A DNA stretch of 64,000 nt, from NCBI RefSeq assembly GCF_932526225.1, contig NC_064047.1, positions 1,178,001 through 1,242,000 of the forward strand. Reading direction: 5' to 3'. The stretch is from Nematostella vectensis (taxonomy: Eukaryota; Cnidaria; Anthozoa; Actiniaria; Edwardsiidae). Position numbers and translations under genes: made by a program. Positions within the stretch are counted from its first letter, which is position 1. Each line of letters starts with the position of its first letter. The notes below the pieces were generated by a model. That model saw only the letters and a program-made list of their open reading frames with translations. It did no database searches and was not told where the DNA came from. Below are positions 1 through 7,625 of this stretch, piece by piece.

Positions 1-29
1 ATTTCTTATTTTCAAACAAAATAAGAAAT
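1..29. terminator. Perfect 12-bp hairpin at window start
   Basis: Positions 1-12 and 18-29 are exact reverse complements around the 5-nt loop CAAAC. The right arm overlaps the ATG of the next gene. By analogy with the other hairpins in this block it may end the transcript of a gene lying left of the window, but it could also be a regulatory element of the gene that begins at 28. Confidence 0.5.
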
Positions 30-1050
30 GGACATAGATTTTGATCCCACAACAGAAGAAGGTAGAGAAGATTTGAATACTACTGTAGACGAAGATTATG
101 ACTCTCTTATTCCAAACGATGGTGAGGGAAGAGAATCATGGAATGAAAGGATTTCAAACAGATTTGGTAGAGGTGCAAGCTATGTGAGTAGGAGGTTGGC
201 CGACTTATGGAAAACACGAAACCCCGGGAGGGCTGTCCCCGAGTACATGGAGTTACAGAATATGGGAGGTTCTCCTTCAACGGACACACTTAGGGTAGAC
301 CTTTTGTTATCGAAATATCCAGATCTTGATGAAAATTTAGTTCAGATTTCAACGGATGAGAGAGGAAAACAATTCATTTCCTTCTATTCTGCGAGAAAAG
401 GTGGTTGGACTAGACCAGAAAGGTTGTATAATGAGGATAGAACGGTGCGGAAGAGTGTTGACGACAAAATCAGATCCGGAAAGTACAAGCAAATTCAGAT
501 TCAACTCGATGAACTAGACGCTACAGGTAATACACTCAGAGAAGAAGAAGAGAGAAACACCGAGCAAATGAGAAAAAATAATGAGGAACGAAGTGAAACA
601 ACTAACCAAGAAAGACTAAGAGCTATAGATCGTAAAAATGAAGAGCTCAGCGAAAGAAATTCTGTCATAGATGAGACTTTGGAAGAGAATCAATTGGAGA
701 GAGAAAATCTTGAAGAGAGAATGTCGTTGAAAGATCGTGTCAAAGCGATTTTTAAGAAATACGGATTTACAGTCGCTGCTGTCGTTACCGCTGTGGGCGT
801 TGTTATCGGTGTTATTGTCTCTAACCTGAAGACGGGTTTGACAAGTGTTGCAAAAGGCGTTGGAGACGGTCTTAAAACAATAGGCAAGAAACTAGGAGAA
901 ATACTCCCAGGAATGGTTGGTGCGATAGCCAGTTTCATCTTTAGAACGGCGGGTGAAGTCGTAGGCTTTTTGGCTAAAAACGCATGGCTTCTCATCGTCG
1001 CTGTCGTCCTGTATTTCGTAGAACGATTTAAAAGGAGACGGAAATCATAA
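28..1050 (+). CDS. Viral-type membrane protein with coiled coil and hydrophobic C-terminus
   Basis: 340 aa, no introns. The N-terminal ~40 residues are acidic. Residues ~150-235 are rich in Glu, Arg and Asn with heptad-like spacing, so probably coiled coil. Hydrophobic segments lie at ~245-270, ~295-312 and ~318-332, the first two separated by a Gly/Lys amphipathic stretch, and the protein ends in a basic tail (KRRRKS). This layout suggests a membrane-anchored protein, perhaps of a virion or viral membrane. I recall similar C-termini in cnidarian predicted proteins but cannot check this. The start is the first Met, overlapping the hairpin at 1-29. The next gene starts 3 nt after the stop, so the two look like one unit. 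No function can be assigned. Confidence 0.75.
   Translation: MDIDFDPTTEEGREDLNTTVDEDYDSLIPNDGEGRESWNERISNRFGRGASYVSRRLADLWKTRNPGRAVPEYMELQNMGGSPSTDTLRVDLLLSKYPDLDENLVQISTDERGKQFISFYSARKGGWTRPERLYNEDRTVRKSVDDKIRSGKYKQIQIQLDELDATGNTLREEEERNTEQMRKNNEERSETTNQERLRAIDRKNEELSERNSVIDETLEENQLERENLEERMSLKDRVKAIFKKYGFTVAAVVTAVGVVIGVIVSNLKTGLTSVAKGVGDGLKTIGKKLGEILPGMVGAIASFIFRTAGEVVGFLAKNAWLLIVAVVLYFVERFKRRRKS
1025..1036 (+). promoter_or_regulatory. TTTAAA box upstream of the 1054 gene
   Basis: TTTAAA at 1027-1032 lies 21 nt before the ATG at 1054, inside the end of the preceding gene. It matches the box and spacing found before most other genes of the block. Confidence 0.5.
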
Positions 1051-1053
1051 CAA

Positions 1054-1677
1054 ATGGTATTACTCTACATTGAAGGGAACGTTGGTGACTTTACCGTCTA
1101 TTTAGAACAACCTATTGAAAAGCCGCGGTTTATCGCGCTGCGAGGATGTGCGTTTCATAATCGTTGTAACAGTCTCTCAAGCGAGGGAACGGTCTCCGAC
1201 GGTGAGAACATTATCCTTAGGATCCCCGCGGGGCAGTATACGATCGAGACGCTAAAACGTCAAATAGATGGGGGTATGCGTCTTGGTGAAAAGTCAGTCT
1301 CTATTAGAGACTCGTCACTCGAAGTTCACCGGAACGTCGCGTTGAATGAGCCGCTCGCCTGCCTGTTAGGACTCAAGACCAGGGAGCTGGAAGCAAACAC
1401 TCGCCACGAGATAAAGATGATAGGTCACGAGGCTATTTTTATCCACTGCGATCTTGTGAACGCGTCTGACTCCCTCCAACAAGGGGCGCCCTCACAAATC
1501 CTAGCAAGTGTAGAGCTTGATGAAGGAAAGATATACCTCAATCCAAGCGATCCGGTACGGGTTAGCACCACATCAGTCGGTTACGTGAGTAGTCTCCGTC
1601 TTAGTATAAAGGGTGGTGACGGAAACACAATAGAGCGCGGTCTCTACCCGATACGTCTAATTTTAGAAATCACTTAA
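1054..1677 (+). CDS. Beta-rich viral-type protein, possibly capsid-associated or spike-like
   Basis: 207 aa, no introns, starting 3 nt after the preceding stop. Short alternating hydrophobic/polar strands run throughout, there is no membrane segment, and the chain ends in a strand-like LYPIRLILEIT. This predicts an all-beta fold such as a jelly roll. I recall related proteins in cnidarian genomes next to relatives of the neighbouring genes, but the family has no name I can give with confidence. A minor capsid (penton-like) or receptor-binding head role is a guess from fold type and neighbourhood. A structure prediction would decide it. Confidence 0.7.
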   Translation: MVLLYIEGNVGDFTVYLEQPIEKPRFIALRGCAFHNRCNSLSSEGTVSDGENIILRIPAGQYTIETLKRQIDGGMRLGEKSVSIRDSSLEVHRNVALNEPLACLLGLKTRELEANTRHEIKMIGHEAIFIHCDLVNASDSLQQGAPSQILASVELDEGKIYLNPSDPVRVSTTSVGYVSSLRLSIKGGDGNTIERGLYPIRLILEIT

Positions 1678-1680
1678 AGA
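1671..1680 (+). promoter_or_regulatory. TTAAAGA box upstream of the 1705 gene
   Basis: CACTTAAAGA at 1671-1680 resembles the right half of the block consensus (GTGGTTTAAAGA) and lies 24-26 nt before the ATG at 1705. It overlaps the stop of the preceding gene. Confidence 0.35.
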
Positions 1681-1704
1681 ATAAACTCTCCCCATAATAA
1701 AGCT

Positions 1705-2310
1705 ATGGAAGAGTACAACTCAATCTACCCGAACGTACCCCGAGGGGTCAGCCCCTCAGGTGATAACTTCAGACTCCAAAAGACCCACGATGTTTTGGGA
1801 AGTTTGGAGCAAGAAGTTAAACATTACGAGAACGTGAGGAAAAAGTATAAACGAGGGCAGAGCGTGTTTTCAAAGTTGAGTGTGGTCTTAGGACTCATAT
1901 CTGTCATTCTTGGGTCTAGTGGTTTGGGGACTTCTCTGTCGGGTTTTGGTATCATCGTCGGAGTCCCGTTAGGCGCTCTGGCTGGTGTTTTCGGTCTCAC
2001 CTCTGTAGGCTGTGCGGCGGTTTCTAAACGGCTGTCGCAAAAAGTCTCCAAGCACGACCAAACAGCGGCGATGGCAAAGGCAAAAGTAAATAGCATACGC
2101 GACCTGGTCTCTAAAGCTTTAAAAGACAACAAAATATCAGACGAAGAGTTCTCTTTAATCTTGAACGAATTGGACAAGTTTGAGGCTCTAAAGCTCCAGA
2201 TCCGTCAAAAGTCGGTAAGAGAGGACGAAAAAAACGTAAACATTACCAAGCTGAGGGAAACAGTAAGAGAAGAGATTTTGAAAGACCTGGCGAGTCGACC
2301 CGCTCGGTGA
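1705..2310 (+). CDS. Viral-type membrane protein with glycine-rich hydrophobic hairpin
   Basis: 201 aa, no introns. Residues ~25-52 are charged and helical. Residues ~58-107 form a long Gly/Ser/Val/Leu-rich hydrophobic region, likely two membrane-spanning helices or a membrane-inserting hairpin. The remaining ~95 residues are charged, helical and probably coiled coil. Proteins of this shape either sit in membranes or remodel them; no catalytic motif is visible. It lies between the beta-rich protein and the large tail-anchored protein and probably acts with them. I recall similar proteins in cnidarian genomes but cannot name the family. Confidence 0.7.
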   Translation: MEEYNSIYPNVPRGVSPSGDNFRLQKTHDVLGSLEQEVKHYENVRKKYKRGQSVFSKLSVVLGLISVILGSSGLGTSLSGFGIIVGVPLGALAGVFGLTSVGCAAVSKRLSQKVSKHDQTAAMAKAKVNSIRDLVSKALKDNKISDEEFSLILNELDKFEALKLQIRQKSVREDEKNVNITKLRETVREEILKDLASRPAR

Positions 2311-2368
2311 AATTTCTGTACGAGAGAACTCCCGTCGGATGGATCTATGAATTGAGATGCGTAAAGGA

Positions 2369-2380
2369 CTGATTTAAAAA
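2369..2380 (+). promoter_or_regulatory. TTTAAA box upstream of the 508-aa gene
   Basis: CTGATTTAAA ends at 2378, 22 nt before the Met codon at 2401 and only 10 nt before the one at 2389. The spacing used elsewhere favours 2401 as the start. Confidence 0.5.
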
Positions 2381-2400
2381 CATCTTATATGTCATATAAG

Positions 2401-3915
2401 ATGAAGTTTACAGAATTTGTGAAAAGGTACCCTTACTATTCACGCTTCAGGTTCTCTGCCGACGAGCATGGCGATGTGCAATTCGTTTTCAATGGGGACG
2501 AATACGATCCATTCGACAAGAATGGGAATCTAGTCAAGACGTTATACCACTTCCCCGGTGACAGCTGGAAACCTGAGAATATCCAGGATTTTCTAGTCGC
2601 TGACGACACACAAGCATACAAGGAAACGATCCAGCAACTGTTTGGGTTCCCAAAACAATACAGACTAGACGCGCGTGCAGAGTACAAGATATTGCCGTGG
2701 GACGAAAACCCTACGAGAAATAATTACGTCTCTTTTAATGTTTTTATAACACCAAAGGTGAAGACACACTTTGTTTTTAGGGACATATTCACCGACAGCT
2801 TGCTAGTATTCAGAACAGCAAAGGAGGCTAGTAGGTGGCTCGACGCCTCGAACCTCAGTTATTGGAGTCAAGCCTTAAATTTTGCTATGTTTTGCGCGAC
2901 TGCTGGATGTGGTGTGACGCGTGACATGATTGACGACTCTCAAGTGGGGTCATTCTACAGATTTCACATCATTTTCACTATCAGACGAATATTAAACGAG
3001 CTACAATGCCCTCTTCCAAAAGATAGGCTCTTTAGTTGGAATAAAAACTTTTACAGCGAAGCGGCTTACCAAAAACTAAGAACAGAATTCCGAACTGGTG
3101 ACGATTTCCGGTTCCTCGGGCCGATAAATCATGGGTTAGGGAACGTTTATAATTATGATTATCACGGCTTGTCATCTTCTAACGACAAGTATAAGCCTTA
3201 TGGCACCATTGATCAATTACACGACGAATGGGACGCTGCCAAAAGCGACCACGAACACATGAATCACTTTGAGATCGAGTACCTGAAAGACCTTAGAACT
3301 GGGTTTCAGTATGAGTGGTTCTTTCCGGAAAAATCAATGGGGTTAACCAAAGCTGGGTTGTCTAGGATAAACCAGAGCATTGAAGCCTTTGTTTACTGTA
3401 TTCTAGGCGCGCAAGTTCAGACCCGGTCGTCAATCGTCGGTGATAGCGGTTCAGCTCAGGAAACGAAACAGGTCTTCACGAAACTCTTTGAAAGCGCGGT
3501 GGTGGAAAACAGTATATCGAAAAGTATACAACGGTATCAGTTTGCTTTACAACAGGCGAGACAAAAACTAGACCTGGCTTTCGCCCTCGGCTGTTGGTTA
3601 AGTCCATCGTATCTTGTGATAAATAACAACACTTCGATCGCTGGCTATAATAACAAGTTACAAAAAGCCACCACTGATATGAAACTGGGGCTGAATCCGA
3701 TAAATAACGAGATAAAAACGATCCCAAAACATAATATGGGTCATTCAAAGATTGTGTTACCTCATACCGAGTCAGTCACGGCTCACAAACCGGAACCGGA
3801 GGCGAAAACTAACCCAAAGCCGGACGTGGTTAAACCCACGAACACACAGCACGAAACTAACCTTGCCACGATCACAGCCTTTACGGCTGGTTTAGCTTGG
3901 TATCTATTCCGGTAA
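2401..3915 (+). CDS. Large conserved viral-type protein with C-terminal membrane anchor
   Basis: 504 aa from 2401, or 508 aa from the upstream in-frame ATG at 2389. I chose 2401 because of the upstream TTTAAA box. A long soluble body (to ~450) contains stretches I recall as a cnidarian hypothetical-protein family, around SQALNFAMFCATAGCGV and GLSRINQSIEAFVYCILGAQ. A Pro/Lys-rich linker (~455-488) follows, then a single C-terminal hydrophobic helix, so it is tail-anchored. No enzyme motif is seen. It is the last and largest plus-strand gene of the block, suggesting a structural or assembly role shared with the three upstream proteins; that is inference. A hairpin sits on its stop codon. Confidence 0.75.
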   Translation: MKFTEFVKRYPYYSRFRFSADEHGDVQFVFNGDEYDPFDKNGNLVKTLYHFPGDSWKPENIQDFLVADDTQAYKETIQQLFGFPKQYRLDARAEYKILPWDENPTRNNYVSFNVFITPKVKTHFVFRDIFTDSLLVFRTAKEASRWLDASNLSYWSQALNFAMFCATAGCGVTRDMIDDSQVGSFYRFHIIFTIRRILNELQCPLPKDRLFSWNKNFYSEAAYQKLRTEFRTGDDFRFLGPINHGLGNVYNYDYHGLSSSNDKYKPYGTIDQLHDEWDAAKSDHEHMNHFEIEYLKDLRTGFQYEWFFPEKSMGLTKAGLSRINQSIEAFVYCILGAQVQTRSSIVGDSGSAQETKQVFTKLFESAVVENSISKSIQRYQFALQQARQKLDLAFALGCWLSPSYLVINNNTSIAGYNNKLQKATTDMKLGLNPINNEIKTIPKHNMGHSKIVLPHTESVTAHKPEPEAKTNPKPDVVKPTNTQHETNLATITAFTAGLAWYLFR

Positions 3916-3931
3916 CATGCGGGGTGCATGT
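3915..3931 (+). terminator. Hairpin on the stop codon of the 508-aa gene
   Basis: ACATGC and GCATGT form a 6-bp stem around GGGGT, beginning at the last base of the stop codon. The region lies between two convergent gene clusters, where transcripts must end. Confidence 0.35.
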
Positions 3932-4071
3932 GGGCGGATGTGACGCACCGCAAGAAGACAATACCTGTTCACGTGTGCATACCAGACCACCCTGGCGACC
4001 GCGAACTCTCAATGTAAATACAAAACCTATTTTCAGAATCGCTAGTTGTCAGGGTGATTAGGAATGTATGT
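3932..4071. other. Convergent intergenic spacer
   Basis: Short spacer between the plus- and minus-strand clusters. Apart from the hairpins at both sides I see no supported feature. A 76-codon open frame on the minus strand (4042-4272) overlaps the zinc-finger-like gene in another frame and is treated as spurious. Confidence 0.4.
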
Positions 4072-4100
4072 GTTTTGTAACGTGAGACGCGTTACAAAAC
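4072..4100 (-). terminator. Perfect 11-bp hairpin after the zinc-finger-like gene
   Basis: GTTTTGTAACG (4072-4082) and its exact complement (4090-4100) flank a 7-nt loop. The hairpin begins 14 nt after the stop of the minus-strand gene ending at 4115, so it is a candidate transcript 3' end signal. Confidence 0.5.
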
Positions 4101-4114
4101 TGAGTGGGTCAATG

Positions 4115-4444
4115 TTAATTTCCGTTACACGTTCTGCAATGGTGCTTTTGTCTATCATGTTCGCATATTTGAGACCCTCCGCATAACTTACAAAAGGGTC
4201 TCTGTTTGCCGTGTTCACACATCCCTTTCCCCTTGCAGTCTTTACAGACATATCTTGCTCGTCTGTGCTCACAAATGCTACCGCCGTTACATTCTCTGCA
4301 CCGCGTTTTTCTCCGGTTGTGAGGGCAGATTTGCGATCCGTGACAATCTTTGCAATAATATTTCACTCTGCCATGAAGACACTTATAATCCGTTGTTCGC
4401 TTTACGGGGGATACTTTCGGGTCTTTCACCGTTTGGTTCTCCAT
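4115..4444 (-). CDS. Cys/His repeat protein (CxH...CxxC zinc-finger-like)
   Basis: 109 aa from 4444. Five tandem units of about 18 residues follow the pattern C-x-H-x(6-7)-C-x2-C-x-G (for example ICEHDRQKHHCRTC), with many Lys and Arg between. Each unit could bind one zinc ion and contact nucleic acid or protein. I recall similar CEHGR-type repeats in giant viruses and protists. An in-frame Met at 4462 would give 115 aa, but the promoter-like box at 4464-4479 touches it, whereas Met 4444 has the usual spacing. The protein ends shortly after the fifth unit. A hairpin follows. A role in DNA or RNA binding is inferred only from the repeats. Confidence 0.75.
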   Translation of the reverse strand: MENQTVKDPKVSPVKRTTDYKCLHGRVKYYCKDCHGSQICPHNRRKTRCRECNGGSICEHRRARYVCKDCKGKGMCEHGKQRPFCKLCGGSQICEHDRQKHHCRTCNGN

Positions 4445-4463
4445 TTCTATCAAACCGGTCATG

Positions 4464-4479
4464 TCCTTAAATCACTTTT
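4464..4479 (-). promoter_or_regulatory. AAAAGTGATTTAAGGA box
   Basis: Reading on the minus strand, this 16-mer matches AAAAGTGGTTTAAAGA of the TFIIB-like and ankyrin genes with two changes. It lies 19 nt before Met 4444. Confidence 0.6.
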
Positions 4480-4523
4480 CATTTTTTTACGCCTCGATAC
4501 TCACCCTCCTAGCCGGCCGACGT
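4480..4523. other. Spacer between minus-strand viral genes
   Basis: Short AT-rich then GC-rich spacer. No strong hairpin is found here, unlike the ends of the TFIIB-like and zinc-finger-like genes. Confidence 0.3.
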
Positions 4524-5132
4524 CTACCTGACGAAAAACTCTTCCAACATTCCCTTCTCTTGCTCATCAAGACACCAGTCCCAGAACCTGTCTGGGTGCC
4601 AGGCCACCCGGAGCAATTCACCCTCCAACTCCTTGAACCTCAACTCGTGGGGCACCCTCGCCACACCGGGCGTACCAGCCCGGACCGCCAACCGCGATAA
4701 ACTGTTTAGATTGGTGGCCCCTAGCCTAACACACACCTTCGCGACGTCAGATCTCTGGTAGACGACAGCTTGGAGGAGATACCGGTTGAAGTCATCGGTC
4801 CTCCAGTCATTAACGATATCCCTAACGCACGACCCGACCGGCCCGAACGAGGCCAATACGTGTGCGTCCCTGGACCTGACCGAACCCTCTATTATACGTT
4901 CGACGAGTCTGGTCTTTCCTAGTCTACCAAAGTTTTTGAGACCTATATTATGAGCCAAATACTTTAGCCTGCCGACATCTAGCCTCAGCAGGCCGTTCTC
5001 GCCCAGGTCCCCGATCTCATCCAGCGCCTGGCCCGGCTCGCACTCCGACCCACAAACCCCGCATATCCCACCACGATCTTTCTCAGGCGGCTCCGCAAAG
5101 GAACCGCCGAATATGCTCCACGAGTACGACAT
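4524..5132 (-). CDS. SAP/Rho-N-like domain protein with viral ankyrin-type tail
   Basis: 202 aa. A CxxCxxxC knuckle (Cys24, 27, 31) is followed at ~50-82 by a helix-turn-helix pattern (LKYLAHNIGLKNFGRLGK) typical of SAP or Rho-N nucleic-acid-binding modules. Residues ~95-160 look like one or two degenerate ankyrin-type units. The C-terminus carries VAWHPDRFWDWCLDE, nearly the same tail as on the next gene upstream. The shared tail suggests both proteins contact one partner or adopt the same cap. I recall such tails on giant-virus ankyrin proteins, unverified. Start at 5132; the promoter-like box lies 27 nt before it. Function is unknown beyond likely nucleic-acid binding. Confidence 0.7.
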   Translation of the reverse strand: MSYSWSIFGGSFAEPPEKDRGGICGVCGSECEPGQALDEIGDLGENGLLRLDVGRLKYLAHNIGLKNFGRLGKTRLVERIIEGSVRSRDAHVLASFGPVGSCVRDIVNDWRTDDFNRYLLQAVVYQRSDVAKVCVRLGATNLNSLSRLAVRAGTPGVARVPHELRFKELEGELLRVAWHPDRFWDWCLDEQEKGMLEEFFVR

Positions 5133-5156
5133 CGCGTTTTAATCGGTGCCCTCATG

Positions 5157-5172
5157 TTCTTAAATCAATTCT
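5157..5172 (-). promoter_or_regulatory. Diverged TTTAA box before the 202-aa gene
   Basis: On the minus strand GAATTGATTTAAGA matches the block consensus around TTTAA. Its spacing to the ATG (27 nt) is longer than for most other genes. Confidence 0.4.
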
Positions 5173-5207
5173 CAAAGATTTAGGAACGTCTCCTCAGCCC
5201 CACGCTC

Positions 5208-6455
5208 TCACTTCACCCGGAACAGCTCCCCCAACTCCTTCCTCTGGTCCTCATCAATGCACCAATCCATAAACCTGTCCGGGTGCCAAGCTACTGGCAT
5301 TAGTTCGTCCTCAATGTGCTTCTGAAACGTTCGCTTGTGGTGGTGTCTAAACAGCTCCTCATGTAGGGACACCCATCCCTGCGCCTCGCGTAGTATATCT
5401 AGGGCCTCACGCATCCACCAGTAGATCGCGTAGACCATAGGCCTAACGAGGTCAACCGCACCCAACTCGAGGCACAGCCTCATAATACCAATATTATTAC
5501 ATTTAGTAGCTTCTAACAGGGCGTAGTCTGGGTCGAAATTCTCAAAGCTCTCCCTCAACAGTCTTAGAAACCTATAGCAGCCATTGGACACCGCCTCAAT
5601 GGTGTAAGCACCAACATAATCACCAACACCCCTCTCTATTAACCACTTGGCCACCCCCACCTGATCCCACCCCGCGGCCTCAATCATGGCCTCCTCCCAG
5701 ACATACACATCATCACAGTAGTCATTCATCACCTCTAAAACCCCTATGCGACCGTACCTGGCCGCCTCGGTGGCCGGCTCAAAGAACGAACAGGCCCCCA
5801 GCTCACAACACATTCTAACGGCCCTGACGTCACCGTACTTGCCGGCCCTCTCCATTTCTGAGTCTAGGTATTCTAACCACTCCCAGTGATCACCATCAGG
5901 GTCCTCGATGTCATACTCCACATCAGATATCTTAGCACCGACGCCACGCAGCATCCTCACAGTCTCCAGGTGACGGCCAAACACCGCGCAGCGCAGCGCC
6001 CGCCCCAACCCACCGGCGCCCCACTCCAGACACTTCCCCACCGCACCAACATGACCATGGGAGGAAGCGCACGCCAAAGCCTCATCGAGGTTGACCACCC
6101 CATAGCGGCGGCACGCCTCCATGACCTCAAGATTGTTATAGCTCACTGCGGCCAGCATGACCTTCTCCAACTCGTCAGAGAGGCGGTCACCTGTAGCCTC
6201 AGCTGGGCTACTAAAGTACTCGTCAACCTCCGCGACGCCGCCACGTCCTACGGCGTTGACTACTGACTCGAAGACCAACTGATCATATTCCCCAGATAAA
6301 TCATCAATGGGGTCTAGGAAGTGGGGGATATTACAGTACTTTCCATCCGTACCATACCACGGATCCTCCCAGGAGTATATATCACACATGTTGTCATCCT
6401 GTAGATGTGTATCACCGCCACCGCCACCGGTCACCAGCAATCTTGTTCCAACCAT
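5208..6455 (-). CDS. Ankyrin-like repeat protein with VAWHPDRF tail
   Basis: 415 aa. After an acidic N-terminus, residues ~75-350 are built of about eight diverged ~33-residue helical repeats with ankyrin-type spacing (units such as GDVRAVRMCCELGACSF and DQVGVAKWLIERGVGD). The last ~35 residues hold VAWHPDRFMDWCIDE, shared with the 202-aa protein. Large DNA viruses often encode ankyrin proteins that bind host proteins, frequently ubiquitin ligases; no F-box is visible here. The Met at 6455 is preferred over Met23 because the promoter-like box lies 18 nt before it. A host-interaction role is inference. Confidence 0.75.
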   Translation of the reverse strand: MVGTRLLVTGGGGGDTHLQDDNMCDIYSWEDPWYGTDGKYCNIPHFLDPIDDLSGEYDQLVFESVVNAVGRGGVAEVDEYFSSPAEATGDRLSDELEKVMLAAVSYNNLEVMEACRRYGVVNLDEALACASSHGHVGAVGKCLEWGAGGLGRALRCAVFGRHLETVRMLRGVGAKISDVEYDIEDPDGDHWEWLEYLDSEMERAGKYGDVRAVRMCCELGACSFFEPATEAARYGRIGVLEVMNDYCDDVYVWEEAMIEAAGWDQVGVAKWLIERGVGDYVGAYTIEAVSNGCYRFLRLLRESFENFDPDYALLEATKCNNIGIMRLCLELGAVDLVRPMVYAIYWWMREALDILREAQGWVSLHEELFRHHHKRTFQKHIEDELMPVAWHPDRFMDWCIDEDQRKELGELFRVK

Positions 6456-6473
6456 TTATACAATCCACGCAAA

Positions 6474-6489
6474 TCTTTAAACCACTTTT
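6474..6489 (-). promoter_or_regulatory. AAAAGTGGTTTAAAGA box before the ankyrin-like gene
   Basis: This is identical over all 16 bases to the box at 7522-7537 and has exactly the same 18-nt spacing to its ATG. That makes chance unlikely. Confidence 0.7.
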
Positions 6490-6548
6490 TTCGAATTTTT
6501 TTAGACGTGTCAATTCACATCTACTCCGAACTGACAGTTTTCTGGAAA

Positions 6549-6572
6549 TCCTGATTTCTCTGGAAATCAGGA
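6549..6572 (-). terminator. Perfect 10-bp hairpin after the TFIIB-like gene
   Basis: TCCTGATTTC and GAAATCAGGA pair exactly around a 4-nt loop, beginning 4 nt after the stop codon of the TFIIB-like gene. This is a good candidate for a transcript 3' end signal of the kind known in mimiviruses. Confidence 0.55.
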
Positions 6573-6576
6573 AACA

Positions 6577-7503
6577 TCATACCACACCAGGCGTACCCAG
6601 GACTGTGGCCACTTCTCTCGCTTTCCTACTGATGGTTAACTCGGAGACGCCCGTTCTCTCGGATAATTTTTTAAGTGTAATATCGACCCCCTTTAGCCGT
6701 ACCCAGTAATAGGTTAAAGCGACCGCAAAGGATTGTGGGCGAGCGCGATTCAACTCAGACGAGCGATTCTTAGATCTGTAGTAGAGTTGGACCACCTCTC
6801 CCTTCTGTGCGGGGGACGCCGAGAATCTATCCATCACATCGCGAATGTGGTCCACGACGGTGGGAGACGTTCCGTGTAGTAAGTAATCTTTAGGCGCGTT
6901 AATACTAAAGATTTTTAGACCCTTAAGGCAACTCTTCCTGCTCAATCCAAAAGTCTCCATCAAGGTTTTCGGTGTCTGACACTTACCGGACATCTTGTAG
7001 GCGTAGTAGATACACGCAAAGACGATCGCCTTCCGTGGGTCGCCGCGAAAAATCTGGCCTTTCGTCACCTGAGTGTATATCTCGTTAGCTTTGGCTACAA
7101 TTACCCCGCTAAAACCCATGTCCTCCACATCCTTGTCAATATTTCTATCCTCAGACCTACGTACCTGGACCCGACTTGGATCCGAAGACCGTTTGCCGTC
7201 GGAATGTCCGTAAAAACCCCATTCCCTTTCGTGCGCGATCACGCGCTGCATCTGTTCCCCGCACTCTAAGCAACTAGTGACCCCGTCTTCTGTGACTAGG
7301 TCGTCATGATTGCAAAGGGTGTTACTACTATCCCCGTCTCCCAAGGAGGCTCTACTAGTCTCGTATTCGGTGAGGGCTCGGTCAAACAGTGCAAATTCCG
7401 GCATGAGGGTGGGGACGTTAATCTCAGGCACCGGTCCGCCGGGGATATTATATGGTGGTGGTGACCGATCTTCAACCGTGCGTTCAACTGTTCGTTCCTC
7501 CAT
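6577..7503 (-). CDS. Viral-type TFIIB-like transcription initiation factor
   Basis: 308 aa. TFIIB bridges promoter-bound TBP and RNA polymerase II. Here residues 64-81 form a CxH...CxxC zinc ribbon (Cys64, His66, Cys78, Cys81) that is shorter than the cellular one. Two helical regions (~125-205 and ~220-305) match the two cyclin folds, and the last has a helix-turn-helix-like LSERTGVSELTISRKAREVA. The ~60-residue N-terminal extension is Pro/Glu-rich. Cellular TFIIB genes of animals are intron-bearing and far more conserved, while short-ribbon versions are known in nucleocytoplasmic large DNA viruses. It probably directs transcription of the block from the shared TTTAAA box; that link is inference. 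No damage to the frame is seen. Confidence 0.8.
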   Translation of the reverse strand: MEERTVERTVEDRSPPPYNIPGGPVPEINVPTLMPEFALFDRALTEYETSRASLGDGDSSNTLCNHDDLVTEDGVTSCLECGEQMQRVIAHEREWGFYGHSDGKRSSDPSRVQVRRSEDRNIDKDVEDMGFSGVIVAKANEIYTQVTKGQIFRGDPRKAIVFACIYYAYKMSGKCQTPKTLMETFGLSRKSCLKGLKIFSINAPKDYLLHGTSPTVVDHIRDVMDRFSASPAQKGEVVQLYYRSKNRSSELNRARPQSFAVALTYYWVRLKGVDITLKKLSERTGVSELTISRKAREVATVLGTPGVV

Positions 7504-7521
7504 TTTATTAGACTGTTCACG

Positions 7522-7537
7522 TCTTTAAACCACTTTT
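7522..7537 (-). promoter_or_regulatory. AAAAGTGGTTTAAAGA box before the TFIIB-like gene
   Basis: Same 16 bases and same 18-nt distance to the ATG as at 6474-6489. TTTAAA is the core also seen upstream of plus-strand genes. Confidence 0.7.
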
Positions 7538-7576
7538 CAAAGGCCTTCTAGATGTGAAGCTGAGAGGCTAGCCCCC

Positions 7577-7591
7577 TCGAGCTCCCCCTAG
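7577..7591. repeat. Short direct repeat flanking the 86-aa gene
   Basis: CGAGCTCCCCCTA occurs here and again near 7930-7942, with related flanking bases, on both sides of the small membrane protein gene. It may mark a cassette insertion or be a shared regulatory site. Confidence 0.35.
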
Positions 7592-7625
7592 GTGGGGTCT
7601 AAAGTCTCCGCACCACATTCGTGGA

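Noticed and set aside
4042-4272. 76-codon minus-strand frame near the convergent junction
   Set aside because: It overlaps the CxH/CxxC repeat gene in another frame, crosses the 11-bp hairpin, and has no domain or promoter box of its own.
6577-7503. Host TFIIB gene
   Set aside because: The shortened CxH/CxxC ribbon, long N-terminal extension, low resemblance to animal TFIIB, lack of introns and viral neighbours all argue against it.
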